Assembly: GCA_017629415.1 (NCBI GenBank)
Contig: JAGBXG010000017.1
Location: 1 to 10,447, forward strand
DNA length: 10,447 nt
Direction: 5' to 3'
DNA from: Pseudomonadota bacterium
Lineage (GTDB): Bacteria > Myxococcota > Bradymonadia > UBA4248
In this document: one piece after another, positions 1 to 6,127 of the stretch
Layout of the letters: each line of letters opens with the position of its first letter
Position numbering within the stretch: the stretch's first letter is position 1
Program-made: the position numbers and the translations under genes
Notes under the pieces: model-generated
The model's database searches: none
Told to the model about the DNA's origin: nothing
Seen by the model: only the letters and a program-made list of their open reading frames with translations

Positions 1-3000
1 CTTTCTCAGCCAAGTCTTTTGCTTTTTCAGCGGCGGCAAGCATAGCAGCTTCAACAGCTTTCTGAGCCAGTTCTTTAGCTTTGGCGACTTCAGCTTCACG
101 TTCTTCAGCTTCGGCTTGCATACGTTCAGCCATACGTTTTTGACTGGCTTTTTGGTCTTCCATCGCCTGGCGCATCGAAACGGGCATCAAATCAGCCATC
201 GACATGGTCTTTTTCACCGCTTCGTCCTCTGATTTCTGACTCGTTTTTTGGTCTTCCATCGCCTGACGCATCGAAGCAGGCATCAAATCGGCCATCGACT
301 GAGCTTTCTTCTCTGTTTCAGCTTTTTGAGAGGCAGCAGCCATCATTTCAGCCATAGACAAAGGCTTTTTATCGCTTTCGGCCTTTTTGGGGGCAGAAGA
401 CATCGGAGAAACCGCCATAAGTTCGGCCATAGACATCGCTTTTTTCGGTTCAGATTTCTTCTCAGGCTTTTGAACCATACGAGCCGCCAGTTGTCGCAAT
501 TCGTCCACCTGATCGGCATCAGACTGGGATTTCGATGTTTGGGGAGCAGACTTGGCACTTGCCTCAGGCTTCTGCATACTGCGCATAGCCTCGCGATGTT
601 CCGGCTTCATCTTCGAAAAATCCGGAACTTCAGCATGAACACGGCAAATTTGTGTCAGCATGCGTAACTTGATGTTATGCATCATCTTCTCGAACAGGGA
701 GAACGCTTCACGTTTATATTCCTGTTTCGGATCTTTTTGAGCATATCCGCGCAGAGAAATCGACTCGCGAAGGCCTGTCATTGCCGTCAAATGGGCTCGC
801 CAGAAATGGTCAATTTCCCGCAGATAATAATTCTGAGCCAATTCCAAAAGCAGATCTCTGCCCGTTTGTCCCTTGTAAGGGCTGTCCTGACCTAAATTTT
901 TATCAAAAGCATAGACAATATCATCAAATTGTTTGATCTGTTTCTTATAATGTGCCTCGACTTCATCCCAAATCAGTTTGAGTTGTGCATCGCGGTCACC
1001 GCGTCCCACGCGATTGAAGTCGATTTTCAGCTTAAACCCAAGAATGGCATCCAAAGATTTCAGCATACCGCTCATGTTCCAGTCTTCGTAGGCCATTTCA
1101 GGCGGCATATATTCATCTGCATAAGTATAAATAACGTCTTCAAAGGCGTTCAGCACTTCTTCTTCCAGGGATTGGGATTCGCCCTTTAAGATGTTGCTTC
1201 GAAGCGTATAAATCGACTTACGCTGGGAATTCATAACATCATCGTACTCGATGAGGTTTTTACGGATATCGAAGTTTCTGCCTTCCACACGTTTTTGTGC
1301 GGTTTCGATAGATCTTGAGACAATACCGGCTTCAATGGGAATATCGGCCTGTTTGTCCATCCCGAAAATAGCCATTCTATTCTTAAGTTCTTCGCCGCCG
1401 AAGATACGCAGCAAGTCATCGTCAAGCGAAAGGAAGAAACGGCTGGCCCCCGGATCGCCTTGACGGCCGGCACGACCGCGAAGCTGGTTGTCGATACGGC
1501 GTGATTCGTGGCGTTCTGTACCTAAAATGAAAAGACCGCCTGCTTTGGCAACTTCAGCTTTTTCGAGCGCACATTGTTCGCGATAGTTTTCCAGTTTGCG
1601 CTGATAATCGGGATGTTTGTCATCGCCGTTGCATTCCATTTTGGCCAAAAATTCGGGATTGCCGCCGAGCAAAATATCGGTACCGCGACCGGCCATGTTC
1701 GTGGCAATCGTGACAGCACCTTTGCGACCAGCCTGAGCAATAATCTCGGCTTCACGCTTGTGATTTTTGGCATTCAAAACATTATGTTCAATGCCAAGAC
1801 GCGAGATAGCCTTGCTGAAAACTTCGCTTTTTTCGACGCTGACAGTACCGACCAAAATCGGCTGACCGGCATCGTGGCATGTCTTAATCTGCTGCGCAAT
1901 GGCCTTAATCTTTTCTTTTTCATTAAAGTAAATGACGTCCTGATAATCCTTACGGATAATCTGTCTCGCCGTCGGGATGCTGACAACATCGAGTTTATAA
2001 ATTTTCTTGAATTCCTCGGCTTCGGTATCCGCTGTACCCGTCATACCCGCAAGTTTCTCATACATGCGGAAATAATTTTGGAAGGTAATCGTGGCCAAAG
2101 TCTGGCTTTCGGCTTGAATTTCTACGCCCTCTTTGGCCTCAATCGCCTGATGCAAACCATCAGACCAGCGGCGGCCATGCATCATACGCCCCGTAAAGTC
2201 ATCAATAATGACAATTTTGCCGTTCTCAATGACATAGTTCTGATCGAGTTTATAAAGCGTATGAGCCTGCAAAGCCTTGTTCACGTGATGCAGATATTCG
2301 ATATATTTCGGATCATAGATATTATCGACTTTCAGATGACGTTCGAGTTTCTCAATACCCGATTCATTCAAGGCCACGCTCTGATTCTTCTCGTCAACGG
2401 CATAATCTTCATCGCGCTTGAGGAACGGCACGAGTTTATTAATTTCTTTATAAAGATTGAGATCCTGTTCAAGCTGTCCTGAAATGATGAGCGGCGTGCG
2501 CGCTTCGTCAATCAAAATAGAGTCCACTTCGTCAACAATGGCATAAACATGGCCGCGCTGAACATAGTCAGACAGCTGATATTTCATGTTGTCGCGCAAA
2601 TAGTCGAAGCCGAATTCATTATTGGTGCCGTAAGTAATATCGCAATTGTACGACTTGCGGCGTTCCGTATTCTCCATATCGGTGAGAATCTTGCCGACCG
2701 ACAGACCGAGGAATCGATAAATCTGTCCCATCCAGTCGGCATCGCGGCTGGCCAAATAATCGTTGACCGTCACAAGATGTGCACCGCGTCCCGGCAAGGC
2801 ATTCAGGTACATCGCCGTCGTGGCTACAAGCGTTTTACCTTCACCGGTCTTCATCTCCGAAATCTTGCCTTGATGCAGCACAATACCGCCAATCAGCTGC
2901 ACGTCATAATGCCGCATATTCAGCACGCGCTTGCCCGCTTCACGCACGGTCGCAAACGCCTCGGGCAAAATATCATCCAGAGATGCGCCGTTATCCAGCA

Positions 3001-3160
3001 TTTCGCGGAATCTTTTCGTCTGATCCTGCAAGACTTTATCGCTCATGCCAGAGATGACTTCTTCCTGCCTATTAATACTATCGACAATCGGCTGAATCTT
3101 GCGCATCGTGCGCTCATGGCTGGTGCCGAACAATCGTTTAAAAAATCCACCAATCGACAT
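1..3160 (-). CDS. secA: Preprotein translocase ATPase SecA (C-terminus cut by window edge)
   Basis: SecA is the cytosolic ATPase motor that drives unfolded preproteins through the SecYEG channel. The minus frame is open for 1053 codons from ATG at 3158-3160 and runs off the left edge. Visible motifs, in order: EMKTGEGKT (Walker A, residues 102-110), IVDEVDSILIDEARTP (DEAD-like motif II, about 208-223), TNMAGRGTDILLGGN (about 486-500), QLRGRAGRQGDPG (from about 559) and the IDHFWRAHL region (about 780). The start is supported by GGAG about 8 bases upstream and the typical short helical N-terminus MSIGGFFKRLFG. The conserved body ends near residue 860; the remaining 190 or more residues are a low-complexity tail with four copies of a [ML/Q]SMA[DE][LM]M motif (Ser at 910, 935, 955, 987), then an Ala/Glu/Lys-rich, probably coiled-coil stretch. 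The E. coli protein is 901 residues, so this tail is long. Whether a Cys-rich zinc-binding end follows lies outside the window. Confidence 0.98.
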   Translation of the reverse strand, partial: MSIGGFFKRLFGTSHERTMRKIQPIVDSINRQEEVISGMSDKVLQDQTKRFREMLDNGASLDDILPEAFATVREAGKRVLNMRHYDVQLIGGIVLHQGKISEMKTGEGKTLVATTAMYLNALPGRGAHLVTVNDYLASRDADWMGQIYRFLGLSVGKILTDMENTERRKSYNCDITYGTNNEFGFDYLRDNMKYQLSDYVQRGHVYAIVDEVDSILIDEARTPLIISGQLEQDLNLYKEINKLVPFLKRDEDYAVDEKNQSVALNESGIEKLERHLKVDNIYDPKYIEYLHHVNKALQAHTLYKLDQNYVIENGKIVIIDDFTGRMMHGRRWSDGLHQAIEAKEGVEIQAESQTLATITFQNYFRMYEKLAGMTGTADTEAEEFKKIYKLDVVSIPTARQIIRKDYQDVIYFNEKEKIKAIAQQIKTCHDAGQPILVGTVSVEKSEVFSKAISRLGIEHNVLNAKNHKREAEIIAQAGRKGAVTIATNMAGRGTDILLGGNPEFLAKMECNGDDKHPDYQRKLENYREQCALEKAEVAKAGGLFILGTERHESRRIDNQLRGRAGRQGDPGASRFFLSLDDDLLRIFGGEELKNRMAIFGMDKQADIPIEAGIVSRSIETAQKRVEGRNFDIRKNLIEYDDVMNSQRKSIYTLRSNILKGESQSLEEEVLNAFEDVIYTYADEYMPPEMAYEDWNMSGMLKSLDAILGFKLKIDFNRVGRGDRDAQLKLIWDEVEAHYKKQIKQFDDIVYAFDKNLGQDSPYKGQTGRDLLLELAQNYYLREIDHFWRAHLTAMTGLRESISLRGYAQKDPKQEYKREAFSLFEKMMHNIKLRMLTQICRVHAEVPDFSKMKPEHREAMRSMQKPEASAKSAPQTSKSQSDADQVDELRQLAARMVQKPEKKSEPKKAMSMAELMAVSPMSSAPKKAESDKKPLSMAEMMAAASQKAETEKKAQSMADLMPASMRQAMEDQKTSQKSEDEAVKKTMSMADLMPVSMRQAMEDQKASQKRMAERMQAEAEEREAEVAKAKELAQKAVEAAMLAAAEKAKDLAEK
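149..299 (-). repeat. Direct repeat inside the secA tail (two 55-bp copies, 96-bp period)
   Basis: Positions 149-203 and 245-299 match at 51 of 55 bases (mismatches at 170, 180, 182 and 194 against the second copy). The period of 96 bp equals 32 codons, so the reading frame is kept. The repeat encodes SMADLMPxSMRQAMEDQK followed by xSQK. Two more diverged copies of only the SMAELM core lie at about 338-360 and 413-438. This is a recent in-frame tandem duplication in the SecA C-terminal tail. Confidence 0.85.
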
Positions 3161-3179
3161 TCTTGTCTCCAATACTTAT

Positions 3180-3207
3180 GCAAAAACAAAACGCCACAAC
3201 ACGGCGT
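3180..3207 (-). promoter_or_regulatory. Leader hairpin with T-rich tail upstream of secA
   Basis: On the minus strand ACGCC (3207-3203) pairs with GGCGT (3195-3191) around a 7-base loop, followed by a T-rich run (TTTGTTTTTGC). It lies at the very start of the predicted secA transcript. The shape resembles a weak intrinsic terminator, or a 5'-end stabilising hairpin. The stem has only 5 bp, so a regulatory role is inference. Confidence 0.4.
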
Positions 3208-3215
3208 AAATTATC

Positions 3216-3247
3216 ATTATACACGCAATCATAGAAATGCGCGGCAA
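3216..3247 (-). promoter_or_regulatory. Likely secA promoter
   Basis: The minus strand carries a perfect TATAAT at 3221-3216. A TTGCCG at 3247-3242 could be a -35 element, but the 20-bp gap is longer than the optimal 17, so the -35 assignment is weak. Transcription would begin near 3209, leaving a leader of about 50 bases before the secA ATG. Confidence 0.5.
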
Positions 3248-3311
3248 AATTCGTACCACCATAGGCACAACAATGCACAGGTCAAACCCAAAAGCCACAC
3301 GGGACAACCGG

Positions 3312-3345
3312 CCGCCACATTTCAACACCGGGACTGATGTGGCGG
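3312..3345. repeat. 9-bp perfect inverted repeat with 16-base loop
   Basis: CCGCCACAT at 3312-3320 is the exact reverse complement of ATGTGGCGG at 3337-3345. It lies upstream of the predicted secA promoter and downstream of the hydrolase gene. No T-tract follows on either strand, so it is not a typical terminator; an operator, a structured 3' end or a repeat remnant are all possible. Confidence 0.6.
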
Positions 3346-3367
3346 GGGTAGGCGCGTATTGGCGCGC

Positions 3368-3399
3368 GGCTATGCCCTGCCCTTCGGGCGGCATACGCC
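3368..3399. repeat. Bulged hairpin with TATGCC/GGCATA core
   Basis: GGC (3368-3370) plus TATGCC (3371-3376) pairs with GGCATA (3390-3395) plus GCC (3397-3399), leaving C3396 bulged. An inner GCCC/GGGC stem (3379-3382 with 3386-3389) caps it with a TTC loop. The same TATGC...GCATA core with a bulged C on the 3' side recurs in two hairpins after glmM. Confidence 0.65.
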
Positions 3400-3406
3400 T
3401 TGCGTT

Positions 3407-3439
3407 GCGCGGCTATTCCGCTTCGCTCCATACGCGCGC
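3407..3439. repeat. Bulged hairpin with TAT/ATA core
   Basis: GCGC (3407-3410), GC (3412-3413) and TAT (3414-3416) pair with ATA (3430-3432), GC (3434-3435) and GCGC (3436-3439). G3411 and C3433 are bulged and a 13-base loop remains. It directly follows the hairpin at 3368-3399 and shares its layout, with C bulged just after the ATA strand. Confidence 0.5.
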
Positions 3440-3440
3440 A

Positions 3441-3468
3441 AAAAGCGCCGCAGGGGGCAGCCGCCCCC
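3441..3468 (-). terminator. GC-rich hairpin, possible terminator of the MBL hydrolase gene
   Basis: On the minus strand GGGGGC (3468-3463) pairs with GCCCCC (3458-3453) around GGCT. A run of five T follows, but only after 8 intervening bases, so it is not a canonical intrinsic terminator. It lies about 65 bases after the hydrolase stop codon on that strand. Confidence 0.35.
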
Positions 3469-3532
3469 ACACACAGACACGCACGACGTACAAAAGGTCT
3501 TTTGGAACGCCCCGTAACTCGCGGCCCGGATG

Positions 3533-4339
3533 TTAGCTGAAATCATAAACAATGCCGCGTCTGGCAATTCTAAATCCCAAATCTTCAGCAGCGCGGAATG
3601 AAGTTTCAGGCGTATCGTCGCCATAATGCATCAAAATAATGCGCTCCGCGATGTCGCGCGGCAAATCCGCGAGTTCCTGGAACGAAGTATGAACCGTCCC
3701 AGGCCACGGCGGCGCAAATGTCACCTCATGAAAAATCGTTTCAACACCCCGGTTCAAAAGACTGTCAATGCGTTCGCGGCTGAATGTACAATCCGAAGTA
3801 TAAGCCACACGGCCATCCAGAATCATGCCGTAAGACGGACGATGACGCACATGAATCACCGGAAAAATTTCACAACGGAGACCAAAAATCTCATACGGCC
3901 GATGCGGCTCAAACACCTCAACATCTGCATAATCTTCCAGCATCAGCTGACGCTCGCGATGCCCGTCAAAAGCCGTAGACTCCATCGCGCCACGCAAACA
4001 ATTTTCCCAAATATCACTGCCTTCAATGCCCGAATAACGGCTCAGCAAACCATTGGGAAGATAAAGACGGATACGCCTCTGGTGCCCGAAAAAATTCGTG
4101 AAAAAAAGCTCTTCAAGCCCAAGAACATGATCGCCATGCAAATGGGACACAAAAACACCGTCAATGTCTGCCAGAGAAACATTCATGCTGTTCAAAGCAA
4201 GCGGACAAAGCAAGCCGCAGTCCAAAAGCCAGGCATGCGCATTGACCCGAATAATGGCATTTGTATTGTAATTGACCGGCGGCTTCGACCATGCATTGCC
4301 AGTGCCTGTAAATTCCACCGTAAACCTTGTTTTCGTCAT
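3533..4339 (-). CDS. RNase Z-like metallo-beta-lactamase-fold hydrolase
   Basis: A 268-residue cytosolic protein of the metallo-beta-lactamase fold, closest by motif to the ribonuclease Z/phosphodiesterase branch. Visible metal-binding motifs: SHLHGDH (H66, H68, D70, H71), FPVIHVRH (H163 or H166), AYTSDCTF (D183), HEVTF (204-208), VHTS (H217) and ILMHYGD (H238). RNase Z removes 3' trailers from tRNA precursors; this protein is shorter than the roughly 300-residue bacterial enzymes and I do not clearly see the long flexible tRNA-binding arm, so a related phosphodiesterase is a real alternative. I chose ATG at 4339 because AGG lies 5 bases upstream and the protein then opens with a beta strand (TRFTVEFTGTG). 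An in-frame ATG at 4372 would add an 11-residue tail of no family character. The gene is monocistronic and divergent from the FHA gene. Confidence 0.85.
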   Translation of the reverse strand: MTKTRFTVEFTGTGNAWSKPPVNYNTNAIIRVNAHAWLLDCGLLCPLALNSMNVSLADIDGVFVSHLHGDHVLGLEELFFTNFFGHQRRIRLYLPNGLLSRYSGIEGSDIWENCLRGAMESTAFDGHRERQLMLEDYADVEVFEPHRPYEIFGLRCEIFPVIHVRHRPSYGMILDGRVAYTSDCTFSRERIDSLLNRGVETIFHEVTFAPPWPGTVHTSFQELADLPRDIAERIILMHYGDDTPETSFRAAEDLGFRIARRGIVYDFS

Positions 4340-4479
4340 ATTGACCTGTCCTCGCCTGGGCACAGCGTACACGATAAATCATATTATCATGACGCCTTCA
4401 TACATGATTCGTACCCCAAATGAAAGATTGCCGCAATATTGGCACCAAATGACTTCATGTCACGTCGTTTAAAATCAGA

Positions 4480-4507
4480 TTGTCAATTGAAAGTATTGTG
4501 TTATATT
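4480..4507 (+). promoter_or_regulatory. Sigma70-like promoter for the FHA-DUF4388 gene
   Basis: TTGTCA at 4480-4485 and TATATT at 4502-4507 are spaced by 16 bp, close to the sigma70 consensus. Transcription would start near 4514. The site sits in the 253-bp divergent region between the hydrolase gene (minus) and the FHA gene (plus). For the hydrolase no equally clear promoter was found; GATAAT-like bases near 4385-4392 on the minus strand are the best guess. Confidence 0.55.
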
Positions 4508-4524
4508 CACAAATCGGTGCAGAA

Positions 4525-4549
4525 TCATGCGTCAAATAAAAACGCATGA
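4525..4549. repeat. 8-bp perfect inverted repeat in the FHA gene leader
   Basis: TCATGCGT (4525-4532) is the exact reverse complement of ACGCATGA (4542-4549), with a 9-base A-rich loop. It begins about 11 bases after the predicted transcription start, and the upstream candidate start codon (4527) lies within the left arm. It could be an mRNA hairpin or a binding site for a dimeric regulator. Confidence 0.55.
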
Positions 4550-4592
4550 CTTTGGAACGTTTTCTTGTGATTTTTTTTGGAACGACAGCTTC

Positions 4593-5573
4593 ATGAACTC
4601 GGGATTAGGTCGATACATCTTAAAGTTCATTTCAGGTAAATACCAAGGCGGCGAATTTGCCCTCGAAATGAATCAGGAACTCATCATTGGCCGCAGCAGC
4701 GAGCTGGAAATGGTACTCATCGAAGACATGGTGAGCCGCCATCACGCCAAGATAACAACGTCTGCTGATGAAATTTACATCGAAGACCTTGGCAGCACCA
4801 ACGGCACGTTCGTCAATGGCGAAAAAATAACGCGCAGCAAACTGAAAGAAGGCGACCGCATTTTGATTGGTACTTCGATCATCAAGCTCGTTTATGAAGA
4901 AGGTGAAAGCAATCAGCCACCTCCTCCGCCCGTCGAAATCCGCATGGAAACACCCGCACCCACCATGAGCGTGACCGGCGCACGCCGCGTGGCCCAAACC
5001 GGCACCAAACACGGCGGCACTCAGTCCGGTGTCCTCTCCGGTGTGCTCGATCAGCTCCCACTGCCCGATTTACTCCAGCTCTTCGGCTCCTCCAAAAAAA
5101 CTGGCGGACTCTTCATTACAACTCCAGGCGGCACCGAAGGCTGCATCTACCTCCGCGAAGGACGCGTCTACGGCGCAGTCATCAACCACAATTATGATGT
5201 CCCCGTCGATAAAGCTTTCTATCGCATGATGTGCTGGACTTCCGGAAACTTCCTGCTCGATAATACCGCCTCCTACGAATTCCAAAATCCTATCGATGAA
5301 ACCGTCGAATCCATGCTCATGGAATCCATGCGCATCATCGATGAAACACATTCACTCGGCGAAGATGTTCCCGCCTACGAAGCCATCTTCCGAATCGAGT
5401 TCCCTCTCATCCCAAAACTGAGAGACCTCACCCCCACACAGCTCGACATATTCCAGCTCGCGCTTGCTGAACCCTCCATGGAAGCCATTCTCAACCGCAG
5501 TACGGAGGATGATATCGAAACCACAAAGGCTATCATCCACCTCATCAAAAACAACTATATGCAGGTTGTATAG
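4593..5573 (+). CDS. FHA domain protein with C-terminal DUF4388 domain
   Basis: A 326-residue protein with no signal peptide, so probably cytosolic. Residues about 8-100 form an FHA domain, which binds phosphothreonine peptides: GRSSE (33-37), SRHH (48-51) and LGSTNGTFVNG (66-76) are the expected binding-loop residues. A Pro-rich linker (five Pro at 109-113) leads to a DUF4388 domain at about 146-243 (GVLDQLPLPDLLQLFGSSKK and the hydrophobic CIYLREGRVYGAVI strand pair), a module common in Myxococcota signalling proteins, and then a helical C-terminus. This suggests a phospho-dependent scaffold linked to Ser/Thr kinase signalling; the partner is unknown. I chose ATG 4593 because family members begin just before the YILKFISGKYQGGEF strand. 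ATG 4527 (22 more residues) stays open, but it lies within a leader inverted repeat; neither start has a strong ribosome binding site. Confidence 0.88.
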   Translation: MNSGLGRYILKFISGKYQGGEFALEMNQELIIGRSSELEMVLIEDMVSRHHAKITTSADEIYIEDLGSTNGTFVNGEKITRSKLKEGDRILIGTSIIKLVYEEGESNQPPPPPVEIRMETPAPTMSVTGARRVAQTGTKHGGTQSGVLSGVLDQLPLPDLLQLFGSSKKTGGLFITTPGGTEGCIYLREGRVYGAVINHNYDVPVDKAFYRMMCWTSGNFLLDNTASYEFQNPIDETVESMLMESMRIIDETHSLGEDVPAYEAIFRIEFPLIPKLRDLTPTQLDIFQLALAEPSMEAILNRSTEDDIETTKAIIHLIKNNYMQVV

Positions 5574-5581
5574 CAACAATA

Positions 5582-5615
5582 AGCCGCTTCCCTTCGCGCG
5601 AGGCGGCTTTTTTTT
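5582..5615 (+). terminator. Intrinsic terminator after the FHA gene
   Basis: AGCCGCTTC (5582-5590) pairs with GAGGCGGCT (5600-5608), 9 bp including one G-T pair, around a 9-base loop, followed at once by eight T (5608-5615). It lies 9 bases after the FHA gene stop codon. The T-tract runs directly into the AGGAG ribosome binding site of the next gene. Confidence 0.9.
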
Positions 5616-5626
5616 AGGAGACTTAA

Positions 5627-6070
5627 ATGTCACTCATCGTTGAAATCCAAAACCAAGTTAAAGATGCTATGAAATCCGGCGATGCCAAACGCCGCGATGC
5701 CCTCCGCCTTATCCTCAACGCACTCAAAACCGAAGAAAAAGAAAAACGCGTTGAACTTACCCCGGAACAAGAAATCGAAATCCTCACACGCGAAGCCAAA
5801 AAACGCCGTGAAGCCATCGATGCCTATACTCTGGCAGGCAGCCAGGAACGCGCCGATAACGAAGCCTACGAACTCAACCTCATTCAAGGTTTCCTACCCG
5901 CTGCACTGACCGAAGATGAAGTCAAAACTATCATCGCTGAACTCGTCAAAGAACTTGAAATCACCTCCAAAAAAGAACTCGGGAAAGTCATGAAATCACT
6001 CATGCCCAAAATTAAAGGACGCTTCCCGGGCAATGAGGCCAAAAAACTCGTCGATGCCGTCGAACTGTAA
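5627..6070 (+). CDS. YqeY-like protein (GatB/YqeY domain)
   Basis: A 147-residue protein covering the full YqeY family. This family is related to the C-terminal tRNA-binding domain of the GatB subunit of Asp/Glu-tRNA amidotransferase; as a free protein its exact role is not established. Seen in the sequence: N-terminal helices with QVKDAMKSGDAKRRDALRLI (10-29), EILTREAKKRREAIDAY (51-67), the turn LIQGFLPAALTEDEV (85-99) and the C-terminal KELGKVMKSLMPKIKGR (116-132). It is very rich in Lys/Glu and has no membrane segment. The start at 5627 is fixed by a strong AGGAG (5616-5620) six bases upstream. No promoter fits between the preceding terminator and this gene, so transcription must come from readthrough or from a promoter inside the FHA gene. 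Confidence 0.93.
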   Translation: MSLIVEIQNQVKDAMKSGDAKRRDALRLILNALKTEEKEKRVELTPEQEIEILTREAKKRREAIDAYTLAGSQERADNEAYELNLIQGFLPAALTEDEVKTIIAELVKELEITSKKELGKVMKSLMPKIKGRFPGNEAKKLVDAVEL

Positions 6071-6075
6071 TCCTA

Positions 6076-6095
6076 AAGGCCGCTTAAGCGGCCTT
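6076..6095. terminator. Palindromic hairpin, likely terminator after the YqeY gene
   Basis: The 20 bases form a perfect palindrome: AAGGCCGC and GCGGCCTT around TTAA. It begins 5 bases after the stop codon and is followed by TTATTC, a weak T-rich tail. Being symmetrical it could act on either strand. Confidence 0.65.
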
Positions 6096-6127
6096 ATTCA
6101 CGTCGTTTACGCCAAAAAGCTAGCACC

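Larger units (their letters stand above)
3161..3532. other. Hairpin-dense intergenic region between the MBL hydrolase gene and secA
   Basis: This 372-bp gap has no convincing gene. Reading on the minus strand from the hydrolase stop it holds a short A/T hairpin (CAAAA, GACC loop, TTTTG, at 3491-3504), a GGGGGC/GCCCCC hairpin, two bulged hairpins around TAT...ATA cores, a 9-bp inverted repeat, and then the secA promoter and leader. The part from about 3300 to 3535 is clearly more GC-rich than the flanking genes. Open frames across it translate to Arg/Ala-rich, low-complexity peptides with no recognisable domain. Confidence 0.7.

Noticed and set aside
149..299. CRISPR-like reading of the repeats at the left edge
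   Set aside because: There are only two long copies, they are in frame within secA and lack uniform spacers; they are a coding tandem duplication.
1574..2482. A 302-codon open frame on the plus strand opposite secA
   Set aside because: It lies wholly antisense to the conserved SecA ATPase region and its translation (Phe/Ile/Asn-rich) shows no domain; it is a shadow of secA codon use. The same applies to the open frames at 248-667 and 2549-3337.
3237..3536. Open frames on both strands across the GC-rich intergenic stretch
   Set aside because: The translations are Arg/Ala-rich and span hairpins; no ribosome binding site or domain is evident, so they look like products of the repeat composition.
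3626..4423. A 265-codon plus-strand frame opposite the hydrolase
   Set aside because: It is antisense to a protein with intact metal-binding motifs and has no recognisable features.
4430..4465. Short dyads (TGCC/GGCA and TGAC/GTCA) in the divergent promoter region
   Set aside because: The arms are only 4 bases and are expected by chance at this length; no operator is claimed.
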